Source: Brevibacillus_H sp049846925 (GTDB lineage Bacteria; Bacillota; Bacilli; Brevibacillales; Brevibacillaceae). Taken from it: a stretch of 64,000 nt of DNA. Position numbers and translations under genes: made by a program. Within the stretch, counting starts at the first letter, position 1. Each line of letters begins with the position of its first letter. The stretch spans positions 148,465 to 212,464 of the forward strand of contig NZ_JBNCMT010000004.1 in the NCBI RefSeq assembly GCF_049846925.1. Direction: 5' to 3'. The notes under the pieces are model-generated. The model was not told the origin of the DNA. It made no database searches and was given only the letters and a program-made list of their open reading frames with translations. Positions 7,954-17,159 of this stretch are shown here, in pieces.

Positions 7954-9594
7954 TTACTTCATTTCAATTCGCTTCAAGTCTGGACGTCCAAGTGCATCGA
8001 TGTGGATACCTTTTTTCACATTATCTCCCTGTACCCATGCACGAGTGTACGCATAGATAGGAGCAACCGGCATTTCATCCATAAAAATGGCTTCCGCCTC
8101 TACTAGAAGCTGTTTGCGTTTCTCCGGATCTGTCTCTTTGGTTGATTGGATCAGCAATTCCTTGTACTTCGGATGTTCCCAGTTGGTATCGTTATTGCCG
8201 CCCTCTTTATCACGGAACGCTTCCATGAAGTTAATCGGGTCATTGAAATCGGCGACCCAACCCATGCGTCCCACTTGATAATTCCCTTGATGCAGCTTCT
8301 CGAGATACACCTTCATCTCCGTATTTTCGATCTTCACATCGGCTCCAAGATCTTTTCTCCAGGAATCCTGAATCGCTTCAGCAATTTTTTTGTGGCTTTC
8401 AGACGTATTGAAAGAGATCGTGATCGGAGGAAGCTTTGCCATTCCCAATTCTTTCAAGCCTTCATCTAACAGCTTTTTGGCTGTATCCACATCATGATCC
8501 TTGAAATAACCGTCTGGCTTCAGTGCCATGGATGGCGGCAGCATGCTTAAAGCAGGAACCTGTTCGGCTTGCAAAATGTTATCGATGATCGTTTGACGGT
8601 TAATGGCGTAGGCGAACGCTTTGCGAATTTTGGCATTGTTAAATGGCGGCTGCTCTACGTTGAACTTATACCAGTAAAGCGTTGCTACCGGCTTGGTTTG
8701 CAGCTTTCCTGACTCCTTCAAAGCTGGCATCGCATCAATCGGCAGGCTGCTGTTCGGACTGCCCGCCCAGTCGAGCTCTCCGTTATCAAACATGGACAAC
8801 TCCGTATTTTCATCCTCGATCATAGCAAGTTCTACTTTATCGACTTTTACTTCTTCTTTATCCCAGTAGTTTTCATTCTTCTCTAGGACGATTTTGTTTT
8901 TATGCTCCCAAGCAACCATTTTGAAAGGGCCGTTGCTTACATACGTTTTAGCCTCTTGTGCCCAGTCTTTATTGGCCTCAACCACTTTTTTATTTACAGG
9001 CATGTAGGTATAGAAACAGGTCAGCTCCAGGAAAAACGGAGTTGGATTCTCCAATTTTACTTCGAGTGTCTTGTCATCCAGCGCTTTAACTCCTACCTGG
9101 TCTTCCTTGGTTTTTCCTTCATTGAATGCTTGACCGTTCTTAATATAGTAGAGCTGATAGGCGTAGTTGGACGCCGTTTTCGGGTCAAGTGCTCGCTTCC
9201 AGGCGAATTCAAAATCAGCAGCAGTTACAGGATCGCCGTTACTCCATTTCGACTCACGAAGATGGAAGGTGTAGGTAAGTCCATCTTCAGAAACGTCCAC
9301 CTTCTCGGCAACTGCTTCATGCGGGAGATCATCCTCCCCTTTTCTCATCAAACCATCAAAAACGGATGAAATTACAAGGCCAGATGTACTGTCTTCTGCA
9401 ATACCCGGATCAGCAGTAGAAGGCTCCGAGTGGATATTCATGCGGAAAACTTTGGGACCTTTGCTTTCTGTTGCTGCTGGTGCGCTGCTGTTTTGCTCAC
9501 TGCCTGCAGGTGTTGAAGAACTGCTGCCACATCCAGCCAAAGCCGAGCCGAGCAGAACGACGGAGCTGACTAGTGCAAATATACTTTTTTTCAT
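7954..9594 (-). CDS. Oligopeptide ABC transporter substrate-binding lipoprotein (OppA/DppE family)
   Basis: 546 residues. A lipoprotein signal peptide ends in the lipobox LAGC (Cys about residue 22), followed by a Ser-rich linker. The SBP_bac_5 fold follows: KVFRMNIHSEPSTADPGIAEDS at the start, YTFHLRESKWSNGDPVTAADF, and near the end VGRMGWVADFNDPINFMEAF and MDEMPVAPIYAYTRAW. It would bind extracellular peptides and deliver them to an Opp-type permease, but no permease or ATPase genes are adjacent, so it is a stand-alone receptor. GAGGGGG precedes the ATG. The long upstream region carries CodY-like and cre-like sequences. A decayed paralogue lies at about 25.2-25.8 kb. Confidence 0.93.
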   Translation of the reverse strand: MKKSIFALVSSVVLLGSALAGCGSSSSTPAGSEQNSSAPAATESKGPKVFRMNIHSEPSTADPGIAEDSTSGLVISSVFDGLMRKGEDDLPHEAVAEKVDVSEDGLTYTFHLRESKWSNGDPVTAADFEFAWKRALDPKTASNYAYQLYYIKNGQAFNEGKTKEDQVGVKALDDKTLEVKLENPTPFFLELTCFYTYMPVNKKVVEANKDWAQEAKTYVSNGPFKMVAWEHKNKIVLEKNENYWDKEEVKVDKVELAMIEDENTELSMFDNGELDWAGSPNSSLPIDAMPALKESGKLQTKPVATLYWYKFNVEQPPFNNAKIRKAFAYAINRQTIIDNILQAEQVPALSMLPPSMALKPDGYFKDHDVDTAKKLLDEGLKELGMAKLPPITISFNTSESHKKIAEAIQDSWRKDLGADVKIENTEMKVYLEKLHQGNYQVGRMGWVADFNDPINFMEAFRDKEGGNNDTNWEHPKYKELLIQSTKETDPEKRKQLLVEAEAIFMDEMPVAPIYAYTRAWVQGDNVKKGIHIDALGRPDLKRIEMK

Positions 9595-9622
9595 TTTCTA
9601 TTCCCCCTCTATAGTTCACACT

Positions 9623-9695
9623 TTATCAGAATTGCCTTTTTATATTCATTTATCAGATTATTAAACTTAATTGTGTTTTCTAAACTGTCTGATAA
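9623..9695 (-). promoter_or_regulatory. Cluster of TTATCAGA/TCTGATAA half-sites upstream of the peptide-binding gene
   Basis: The octamer TTATCAGA occurs at 9623-9630 and 9650-9657, and its complement TCTGATAA at 9688-9695, all within 100 bases of the oligopeptide-binding gene start. The minus-strand window AATAATCTGATAAAT agrees with the CodY consensus AATTTTCWGAAAATT at 11 of 15 positions. CodY control of peptide-uptake genes is well known in Bacilli, but this assignment is inference. Confidence 0.35.
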
Positions 9696-9714
9696 CGCCA
9701 TCTTTTAGTTACAA

Positions 9715-9752
9715 CAAAAAAACCACTTCATTATCAGCATGAACTGGTTTTA
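9715..9752 (-). terminator. Terminator-like hairpin after MTA/SAH deaminase gene
   Basis: On the minus strand AAAACCAGTTCAT pairs with ATGAAGTGGTTTT (one mismatch) and is followed by a run of T. It lies ~140 bases past the deaminase stop. Confidence 0.65.
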
Positions 9753-9873
9753 AATTTACTTAAATTGAATTTCACACCTGTTACCCTACTCTCTTGTTTA
9801 TGTGATAAATAAACAAGTATTAATGAACAATCAATTATATTTATGCAAATTGACTGATATTTTACAAAAATAT

Positions 9874-9887
9874 AGAAAACGTTTACA
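9874..9887. promoter_or_regulatory. Catabolite-responsive element-like site
   Basis: AGAAAACGTTTACA matches the CcpA operator consensus TGWAANCGNTNWCA at 13 of 14 positions. It lies just downstream of the deaminase stop and ~280 bases upstream of the peptide-binding gene, which is the likely target if it is functional. Confidence 0.4.
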
Positions 9888-9890
9888 AAG

Positions 9891-11219
9891 CTAAATTCCC
9901 TCGACAATCCGCTTCGCACGAGCAGTTGCTTCGAACAGGATCCTCTCTTTATCGACCAGGAGCATTTCTTTCTGATGCATGAGCCATTGTCCATTTACCA
10001 TTACGCTTTCCACATCTGAGCCCTTCGCAGCGTATGCCAACAGATTAGCGATATCATGCTGCGGCAACAAATGCGCACAATCCGGGTTGATCACAATCAG
10101 ATCGGCAGACTTGCCTCTCTCCAGACTTCCTGTGATAGACCCCATATCGAGAATTGTTGCCCCTTGTTGGGTTGCCATCGTCAGCACCCTTCTTGCGGAC
10201 AGCCGGGTTGGGTCACGGAATATTACCTTCTGCATCCAGCTTGCCGCCTGCATTGTCAGAAACATATCCAGAGACGATGCACTGCCTGCTCCATCCGTTC
10301 CCAAGCCGACTGTAACACCCTTTGCAATCATCTGTTCGATCGGAGCAATACCGCATCCAAGCTTGAAATTGCTGACCGGATTATGTGCTACTCCCCCCTG
10401 GATGTTCCCTAAGAGAGCAATATCTTCCTCATCCAGATGAACGGCATGCGCCAACAGAATCGGGTGCCCGTCCAGTAATCCGCACTGCTCCAGGTAACGG
10501 GTAGGCGTACATTGATAACGTTCCCGGATCTTGTGCCACTCTTCTTCTGTTTCTGCCAGATGAATATGGATCGGGATGTTTTTCTCTTTTGCCAGGCCTC
10601 GAATCATCCGAAGCGACTCAGGCGGACACGTAAAAGGTGCGTGCGGCCCAAGCATGACCTGGATTCGCCCATCCGCCTTCCCATGCCATGTTTCGAACAA
10701 GGAAAGTGCTTCATTCAACCTGCGCCCGCCATCATCCTCCAAAAACACCATACCTCTGCAAAGAGAAGCTCTCATTCCCGCTTCCTCTACTGCCGCTGCC
10801 ACCCTGTCCATCTCGACATACATATCGGCAAATGTGGTCGTCCCGGACTGAACCATCTCCAGCATCGCCAGTTGTGTTCCCCAGTAGATATCATCCGGCG
10901 TCATTTTCTCCTCTGCCGGCAGCATCTTCTGGCTCAGCCATTCCATCAAACGCTTGTCGTCACTGAAGCAACGTAACAGACTCATTCCTGCATGATTATG
11001 CGTATTTACGAAGCCGGGTAGAACCCATTTACCTCTTGCTGAAACAATCTCCACGTTTGCCTCATCATCTGATTGCAGCATCTCCTTGAGATTGGTACCA
11101 ATTTCCATGATCTTGCCATCTTCTACGAGGATGTCCATCGTCGGGAAATGAATGGAATCGCCTGCCCCCTGCATCACCGCCCCATCACAGATCAATGTAC
11201 GCTTTACCTGATTCATCAT
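9891..11219 (-). CDS. mtaD: 5-methylthioadenosine/S-adenosylhomocysteine deaminase
   Basis: 442 residues of the amidohydrolase superfamily (MtaD/TrzN-like). The metal-binding NTHNHAGMSLLRCF motif comes first, then HIHLAETEEEW, the HAVHLD histidine, and GLGTDGAGSASSLDMF with the catalytic aspartate. This set fits deamination of MTA or SAH to the inosyl compounds. GAGGAGAG precedes two consecutive ATG codons. It appears monocistronic. Its presence matters because methionine-salvage operons using MTA-derived methylthioribose lie at the other end of the window; deamination gives an alternative fate for MTA. Guanine or chlorohydrolase relatives are less likely given the GTDGAGS motif. Confidence 0.85.
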   Translation of the reverse strand: MMNQVKRTLICDGAVMQGAGDSIHFPTMDILVEDGKIMEIGTNLKEMLQSDDEANVEIVSARGKWVLPGFVNTHNHAGMSLLRCFSDDKRLMEWLSQKMLPAEEKMTPDDIYWGTQLAMLEMVQSGTTTFADMYVEMDRVAAAVEEAGMRASLCRGMVFLEDDGGRRLNEALSLFETWHGKADGRIQVMLGPHAPFTCPPESLRMIRGLAKEKNIPIHIHLAETEEEWHKIRERYQCTPTRYLEQCGLLDGHPILLAHAVHLDEEDIALLGNIQGGVAHNPVSNFKLGCGIAPIEQMIAKGVTVGLGTDGAGSASSLDMFLTMQAASWMQKVIFRDPTRLSARRVLTMATQQGATILDMGSITGSLERGKSADLIVINPDCAHLLPQHDIANLLAYAAKGSDVESVMVNGQWLMHQKEMLLVDKERILFEATARAKRIVEGI

Positions 11220-11353
11220 TGCATTCTCTCCTCATTATCAAAAGTTTAGGTATAGAATGAGGCTTGACGCAACGAGAAGGTCAAGTATTTATTTATGGCA
11301 GCAAATGGTATACTATATCTGGGTTTTCCCTAGAGAGGAGAGCATTTTTCCAG

Positions 11354-12289
11354 ATGAGAATCAGACTTGTTCAGGATGGTCGAATGCATGAAATAGAAGA
11401 TGTGGAAGAAACACAAACTGCGCCGCCATTCGGATTTTACTGGATTCAAGCCAGTCTGTTTGATCTGGATGAATTGCAACGTATCTTTGGCTTTCACGAT
11501 CTAGCCATTGAAGACTGTATAGATGAAGAAGAACAGCGTCCCAAACTGGAGGTTTATCAGGATCATTATTTTATCGTCATTAATAGTGTAGAGTTCATCA
11601 ATCAGGATATTCATCTTCGAGAAGTGAACATCTTCATCGGTCCGCATTATATCGTCACGGTGACCAAACATCCTGTCAGAGAGATTCATGAAATTGAACA
11701 TATTATTCGGGAAGAAGAACTCAAAACCGCTGACTTCATGCTATACCACTTTATCGATAAAATTGTGGAAAATTACTTTCAGGTCATTGACGATATCGAA
11801 GACCTGATCGAGCAGTTAGAGGATCGAATCCTGATGAAAACCGAAAAGTCACAGTTGAATGAAATCATTGGACTGCGTAGTGAGATCCTGTATGCCAAGA
11901 AAATGCTTGGCCCACAACGTGACTTGATCGCCGCTTTAAATAAAAAAGATCTTGCTCTCATCGATGATCATTTGCAAAAGTACTTTGGCGATGTCTACGA
12001 AAACTCCGTGAAAATCGTAGAGAGCTTCGATACCTTTCGCGACTTGATGGGCAACTTGCGTGAGGCTTATCAGGCAGCATTGGCGAATCGAGCAAACGAA
12101 ACGATGCGGGTATTTACAGCCCTTACGACGATCTTCATGCCACTTACTATTGTGACAGGCATCTATGGGATGAATTTCGACAACATGCCTGAACTCCGCT
12201 CACCATCCGGCTACTATGTGGTGCTCGGGATCATGGCTACACTTGGGATTGGTATGTATATCACTTTCAAGAAAAAGGACTGGTTGTAA
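11354..12289 (+). CDS. corA: CorA-family magnesium/divalent cation transporter
   Basis: About 311 residues. A large cytoplasmic N-terminal domain (acidic, helical; GFHDLAIEDCIDEEEQRPKL and the long stalk helices KIVENYFQVIDDIEDLIEQLE) is followed by two C-terminal membrane helices. The signature YGMNFDNMPEL sits at the end of the first helix; GMN forms the selectivity filter of the pentameric channel. The C-terminus ends KKKDWL, as usual in the family. The ATG at 11354 lies 13 bases after GAGAGGAG, a rather long spacing; the frame is open further upstream but without better signals. It converges on the symporter gene. Confidence 0.93.
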   Translation: MRIRLVQDGRMHEIEDVEETQTAPPFGFYWIQASLFDLDELQRIFGFHDLAIEDCIDEEEQRPKLEVYQDHYFIVINSVEFINQDIHLREVNIFIGPHYIVTVTKHPVREIHEIEHIIREEELKTADFMLYHFIDKIVENYFQVIDDIEDLIEQLEDRILMKTEKSQLNEIIGLRSEILYAKKMLGPQRDLIAALNKKDLALIDDHLQKYFGDVYENSVKIVESFDTFRDLMGNLREAYQAALANRANETMRVFTALTTIFMPLTIVTGIYGMNFDNMPELRSPSGYYVVLGIMATLGIGMYITFKKKDWL

Positions 12290-12308
12290 TTTCTTGACAA
12301 TTTAATGA

Positions 12309-12333
12309 ACCGTGATCAAAAATTGACCACGGC
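12309..12333. terminator. Hairpin between corA and symporter gene
   Basis: CCGTGATCA and TGACCACGG pair around AAAAAT. The flanking T tract is poor, so terminator function is only probable. Confidence 0.4.
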
Positions 12334-12357
12334 AAGTGCTTTCATATTATCATATCT

Positions 12358-13927
12358 TTATGCAGCCTCTGAGCTCTTGGAATGCACCCTCTTCATGAAC
12401 TCATTCACATCTGCTGGAACTTTCCGATCCAACTTAGAGACGATCCAAACTGTCAAGAAACCAATAGGAACAGTGATAATTCCCGGAGATTTGAATTGGA
12501 GGTATTCCGGTAGTGTCTTGGCAAGAAGAATCATATACATTGACACCAACAAGCCAACAACCAGACCAGCAATTGCCCCCTTCTCAGTCATTCCTCGCCA
12601 CCAGATGCCCAAGATGAAAATTGGCGTGAATGTACTTGCAGCCACTGTAAAGGCCAGAGCTACAAGATGTCCAATGGACGCTCCTTTCACCATGAGCCCG
12701 AGAATCCCATAAAGGATACCAAGAATGAACGATTGCAACTTTACCAGCTATGACATGCTCCCGCTCCGTAATTTTTTTACGGAATACTGTGGCATATAAG
12801 TCGTGAGCCAGAGCTCCTGAACTTGCGATGAATAGACCGGACAGGTTGGAGAAGATCGCTGCGAATGCACCTGCTATAACCAAACCAAGCAACCATTTGC
12901 CGCCCAGTACCTGTGCAGTAGAAGGTATAACCATGTTGTCTCCACCTGTGATCAAATCTTTCATTACCTGTGGTTCTGCTGTGCCACTAAGGAAGATTGA
13001 TCGTCCAACAACGCCTAAATAAACTGCGAAAAAGAAGAACAAGCTGGCAATTCCAATCGCCATCAAAGCGGAGCGGCGAGCAGCTTTTGCACTCGGATTG
13101 GTATAAAAACGAAGCAGGATGTGCGGCAATCCAATGGTTCCGAATGCCAATCCTATTGTCATCGATAATGTTTGAATAAAGTTAGGGAAGAAATTACCTG
13201 TCCCCGTCCACTTCTCGCCATCGAACACAACATCTTTGGAATCTTGTGCGAACTGAGCCGTATTGGCAACCGTGCCTGAAAAATCATTAATCGCTGCCAG
13301 AATTTTGTGATAGTGCAGGCCACCATAAATCGCTGCTGCCACCATGAGAATAAATGCGCCTAAACGAATCCATAATTCCAGCGCTTGGTTGATGGTAGTC
13401 CCTTTCATCCCACCAACACCTACATAGAAGATCATCACCGTACAGGTAAAGATAATGCCAAATTCATAACTTGTACCAAAGAACATGCTCATAATCTGGG
13501 CTGCGCCTAACAATTGAGGCGCAGCATAAAATCCAGATATGGAGAGAACAACCGCCACTGCTACAATGCGCGCCCTTTTGCTATGAAATCGATAGGCTAG
13601 GAAATCTGCAACGGTATATGCTCCGAACCGTCGAAGTGGTCCGGCTACAAAGATAGCCAGAAGAGTCAACCCGATCGAAAAACAGAAAGCATAGTAGGCA
13701 CCGTCATATCCAAGCTTGTAAGTCAATCCGGCAATCCCAAGAAATGTTGCTGCACTCAGATAGTCACCACCAATTGCAGAGCCGTTCGTAAACCAGCCAA
13801 AGCTTCGGCCTCCGACAAAATAATCAGATGCTGTGGTATTGCGCTTGGTCATGTACGTAATCCAGACAATTGTACCCATCAGAATGATTGTAAACAGAAT
13901 CTTTGGTTCCAAGATCGCTTGAATCAT
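12358..13927 (-). pseudogene. Sodium:solute (acetate-type) symporter with a single-base frameshift
   Basis: Two overlapping frames together make one SSS-family transporter similar to ActP/YwcA. The first (from 13927) contains SDYFVGGRSFGWFTNGSAIGG and many membrane helices up to HVIAGKVAIV. The second (to 12358) continues with LGILYGILGLMVKGAS and two to three more helices. Removing one T on the coding strand near 12728-12729 restores AGKVAIVILGILYGILG and a 522-residue product of normal family length. Either this strain has lost the transporter or the base is a sequencing error. The gene starts in an ATGA overlap with the DUF485 gene, its usual partner. Confidence 0.85.
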
Positions 13928-14289
13928 CCAACCTGTCTCCCTTCCGTCTCTATCTTGGAGTTATTGGCGGAGTCATTTCTCTGTAACCGTTTTTCGTATG
14001 AGAAGATATTGATGCAGGCAATGACAAATGCCATTAGCATCGCCAAAATACCGGTAAAAAACCATGCGTAGGTCATACCACCCCACATACGAGAAAACAT
14101 GAAATCACCCGCAAACCAATTCAAAACAGGCATGGCAAAAATGAAGGTAAAATAAATAAGAGTTAATTTGAGGCCGTTACCCAGTTCTTCTTTCATCGTT
14201 TTTCCTGTCTCTTGGTCTAGCGGTTTCAGTTGATCAATGTCTACTTTATCAGCAGCAATGTACCCATATTCTGTGAATTCACCAGCCAT
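13924..14289 (-). CDS. DUF485 membrane protein, partner of the acetate-type symporter
   Basis: 121 residues with two membrane helices (LTLIYFTFIFAMPVLNWFAG; TYAWFFTGILAMLMAFVIACI), the layout of DUF485 proteins such as B. subtilis YwcB and Gram-negative YjcH. These are encoded beside ActP-type symporters and are thought to assist them. I placed the start at the ATG at 14289, eight bases after GAGGGGG; an in-frame ATG two codons earlier sits too close to that site. Its stop overlaps the symporter start by four bases. A palindrome resembling a cre site lies just upstream. Confidence 0.85.
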   Translation of the reverse strand: MAGEFTEYGYIAADKVDIDQLKPLDQETGKTMKEELGNGLKLTLIYFTFIFAMPVLNWFAGDFMFSRMWGGMTYAWFFTGILAMLMAFVIACINIFSYEKRLQRNDSANNSKIETEGRQVG

Positions 14290-14317
14290 TATCATGTCCC
14301 CCTCTGATTGTTAATAG

Positions 14318-14334
14318 TGAAAACGATATTTTCA
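14318..14334. promoter_or_regulatory. Inverted repeat, cre-like, upstream of DUF485-symporter operon
   Basis: TGAAAACGATATTTTCA is an inverted repeat (TGAAAA/TTTTCA) whose first 12 bases follow the CcpA operator pattern TGWAANCGNTNW. Carbon-catabolite control of acetate uptake would be logical, but the last two consensus bases are not matched. Confidence 0.4.
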
Positions 14335-14453
14335 TCCCCCTTTTTGAGCTGATAAGGTTACACTGATTTTACAGAAATAAGGATCTCAATACCTTATAAT
14401 AAATTGTCCGAAATGTATAAATTTTTACACTATTTACGTTAGGGGTTTCTTAT

Positions 14454-15620
14454 ATGATTACTATCGATTCATCCACCCAACGAGAATCTATCAATTCCTG
14501 GATAGTCGAGTGCCTTGCTTCCGAACAGCATCGCCAGAACACCACTAACATTTGGCTAGTTGAAGTAAATAAATTATTCGATTGGTTAAAAATATATCGA
14601 CTGCAAAAGAAACACCCAGAAATCAAAATTATCCCTTTGATTGACAGCTCTTTAGGAACCTCCGTACAATTGGTTTCCCATCTGAACCTGCCATACTTTC
14701 TCATGAAACCTGTCAAAAAACGAACCTTTTTACGTACGGTAAAACAAGCCATTGAATCGATCAACCAAGATGACACCACACATAAAGACTATATTCGAGA
14801 ATCTTTTTTACGAAGGCTGCTATGTGGAGATATGATTTCTAGCAGTGAACTGATTTCATCAGAAACTCTTTTTCCTGATAAAGTCTTTCCCAACGTTGTT
14901 TATTTTTTGCAAGGATTTATTCACCGACTCAATGAGTGTGAAGTAGACCGCATTGCAATGGCTCCCATGCTGATCCAAAAGTTGCTAAGGGAAAAGCTAA
15001 GCCCAATTTTGAAAACAGTTTATTTTATACCATTTCATAACCACTTGACTATATTATCGAATGTACCTCACACCTACATCTCTTTACGTGACTGGACTGA
15101 GTTGACTGACACTTTGTTAACTGCAATGGAGCAATTAAAAAATGATCACAGCATCTACACCTACATCGGAGTAGGGTCAGTCGTCAAAGAGCCCAATTCC
15201 CTGCACACTTCCTATTTGCATGCACGTAAAGCTAGGCACACTCCCCCATCACGCACAATGACATTGCGTTTTTTTGAAGAAGTAAGCAAGGATGTAAGCT
15301 TGCAAAAATGTTTCTCTTTTATTGGTCACCATTTCAATGAAGACCTGTCTATTGGCGTTGTAGCTAACCACTCCAATTTGAGTTACAACTATTTCAGTCG
15401 ATTGTTCAAGAAAGAAACAGGTATGTCTTGTGTTGATTATGTTACGTTTATCCGTTTGCAACGAGCAGTCTGGATGCTCCGCCACTCCGACAAAACAATT
15501 GAACAAATCGCAGAAGAAACAGGTTTCAATACTCCCAACTATTTTAGTGCTATCTTTAAAAAGCATGTGGGGCTTTCACCAAGTGAATACCGGACAACAC
15601 GTGAGATATTTTTCAGATAA
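14454..15620 (+). CDS. AraC-family regulator with receiver-like N-terminus lacking the phosphoacceptor
   Basis: 388 residues, divergent from the symporter operon. The C-terminal ~100 residues are a standard AraC double helix-turn-helix (LSIGVVANHSNLSYNYFSRLF; IEQIAEETGFNTPNYFSAIFKK). The first ~110 residues resemble the second half of a response-regulator receiver (PEIKIIPLIDSS...LPYFLMKPVKKRTFLRTVKQAI), as in YesN-type regulators. The segment that should hold the phosphorylated Asp reads NIWLVEVNKLFDWL, so phosphorylation seems unlikely. The middle is a helical domain of unknown ligand. By position it may control the divergent transporter genes (inference). Confidence 0.8.
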   Translation: MITIDSSTQRESINSWIVECLASEQHRQNTTNIWLVEVNKLFDWLKIYRLQKKHPEIKIIPLIDSSLGTSVQLVSHLNLPYFLMKPVKKRTFLRTVKQAIESINQDDTTHKDYIRESFLRRLLCGDMISSSELISSETLFPDKVFPNVVYFLQGFIHRLNECEVDRIAMAPMLIQKLLREKLSPILKTVYFIPFHNHLTILSNVPHTYISLRDWTELTDTLLTAMEQLKNDHSIYTYIGVGSVVKEPNSLHTSYLHARKARHTPPSRTMTLRFFEEVSKDVSLQKCFSFIGHHFNEDLSIGVVANHSNLSYNYFSRLFKKETGMSCVDYVTFIRLQRAVWMLRHSDKTIEQIAEETGFNTPNYFSAIFKKHVGLSPSEYRTTREIFFR

Positions 15621-15696
15621 GAAAAACGTTGTCCCTTTCAGGTCTCCCTGACAGCTTGCAATGATGCTAAACTGTCCGACTTTTCTTATCCTCAGG

Positions 15697-15749
15697 AAGT
15701 AGTCAAACACGTTGCAGCCTCTTATGTGTCGCTGGTTGACTACTTTTTC
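15697..15749 (+). terminator. Terminator downstream of AraC-family gene
   Basis: GTAGTCAA and TTGACTAC flank a 24-base loop and are followed by TTTTTC. With the next hairpin it accounts for most of the 327-base gap between genes; I see nothing else there. Confidence 0.6.
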
Positions 15750-15878
15750 CCTGATGATTGCCAAAAGTCTTAGCTGCGCTGCCAAAGTCGCTTGAAAAGG
15801 ACAATCATTTTTCTTGAATACTAATGGAAAAAGTATAAATACTTTACTACCTTAAAGTGTTTATACTTTCCGATACTA

Positions 15879-15927
15879 TAAAAAAGAGTCGGTACAGTTC
15901 TTCTTTAAGAACCATTCCGACTCTATT
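15879..15927 (-). terminator. Terminator of HD-GYP gene
   Basis: Minus-strand AGAGTCGG..GTTCTT pairs with AAGAAC..CCGACTCT, followed by TTTTTT. Confidence 0.85.
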
Positions 15928-15947
15928 AAATGATTGATTTTGCAAAA

Positions 15948-17042
15948 CTACATGATCAAATCACAAGATTCAATAAATATATTTAACCGTTTTGACAAGT
16001 CGATTTCAAATGGCACGGAGATGTTGTTCCCTTTCTCATCTGTCAATATCCGCACGATTGGTCTGCTTGGCGCTCCCCGATTGTAGTCGATCACTACACC
16101 TTCTTCACCTGTGTTCAGAGTAACTCCGAGTCCAATCGGATAGAGTGCAATCGAATCCCGAAACGCTTGTACATTGTCTTTTATGTACAGCTTGTCCACA
16201 CCGGAATAAAGGATCTCCATCGCCTGATGCGGCAACATGGCTCTTCGATAGACACGATGCGTCGTCAGTGCGTCAAAAACATCGCCGACTGCTAAAATTT
16301 TTGCGTAACGGTGAATATCCTTTTCCTTCAACTGGCGTGGATAACCGGAACCATCCAACCGTTCATGATGCTGGTAGGCACAGTGAGCAGCCAACAGTGG
16401 AATATCATCTTGTCTGCGCAATATTTCAAACCCGATTTCCGTATGTTTCTTGATCTCATTGAACTCTTCATCAGAAAGCCTGCCAGGCTTCTGCAAAATC
16501 TCTAACGGAATCATCATTTTTCCTATATCATGAAGCAGGGCTCCCAATCCAAGCTCGACGAGTTCCTTTTCATTTAACTGTAGCTGTAGCCCGACGGCGG
16601 TTGAATATAGTGCCACGTTAAATGAGTGTTGGAAGATATAGTGATCTGTTCCACACACACTCCCGAGCAAACTCATCGCATTGCGGTTGGCCTTCAGCTC
16701 GTCAATGACTGAATTCATGACCTGACGAAACTGTTTGCCTAATTGTTTATTTTGAATAAACTTCTGTGTTCGCTGTGGTTCGTCATGAAAGGTCTTGAAT
16801 GTTTCGTTAATCGTTTTCATGGCTTCTTTTCTGGTAGCTTCACTAATGACATCTTCCACAACAATATCCGCTGTCCGTTCATCATGAATATAAACGGCAG
16901 TCACATTATAAGACTGAAGTCTGTCCAGCATCCGTTGGTTCAGTTCAACGCCTTCACCAACGAGCACAACACCACTATCGGAGTATATGGTTTTTGCCAG
17001 CCGTTGTCCTGGCAAGCATTTAGATAGTGAAATGAGTCGCAT
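15948..17042 (-). CDS. HD-GYP domain protein (probable cyclic dinucleotide phosphodiesterase)
   Basis: 364 soluble residues. The N-terminal ~130 residues resemble the small domain often found ahead of HD-GYP in Bacillales (LSKCLPGQRLAKTIYSDSGVVL.. YIHDE). The HD-GYP core follows: HSFNVALYSTAVG, LLHDIGKMMIP with the HD pair, HTEIGFEIL, and HHERLDGSGYP with the GYP motif. These support a metal-dependent phosphohydrolase able to cleave cyclic di-GMP or a related nucleotide. There is no sensor or membrane segment. AAGGTGAG precedes the ATG, and the gene is transcribed alone. Confidence 0.88.
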   Translation of the reverse strand: MRLISLSKCLPGQRLAKTIYSDSGVVLVGEGVELNQRMLDRLQSYNVTAVYIHDERTADIVVEDVISEATRKEAMKTINETFKTFHDEPQRTQKFIQNKQLGKQFRQVMNSVIDELKANRNAMSLLGSVCGTDHYIFQHSFNVALYSTAVGLQLQLNEKELVELGLGALLHDIGKMMIPLEILQKPGRLSDEEFNEIKKHTEIGFEILRRQDDIPLLAAHCAYQHHERLDGSGYPRQLKEKDIHRYAKILAVGDVFDALTTHRVYRRAMLPHQAMEILYSGVDKLYIKDNVQAFRDSIALYPIGLGVTLNTGEEGVVIDYNRGAPSRPIVRILTDEKGNNISVPFEIDLSKRLNIFIESCDLIM

Positions 17043-17126
17043 AATTTCAACTCACCTTTCTGAGAAGTACATTCGTAGATGAAAACACCGCAGGGAATTT
17101 TCGTAATTTCTCTACTCTATAATAGT

Positions 17127-17159
17127 AAAAATAGAGCACCCATGTAAATGGATGCTCTA
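17127..17159 (-). terminator. Terminator after DUF1805 gene
   Basis: Minus-strand TAGAGCATCCAT pairs with ATGGGTGCTCTA (one G-U) and is followed by TTTTT. It begins within the stop codon of the DUF1805 gene. Confidence 0.88.

Noticed and set aside
9734..9994. 86-residue minus-strand frame overlapping the end of mtaD
   Set aside because: It overlaps a conserved gene, covers a terminator hairpin, and lacks a start signal.
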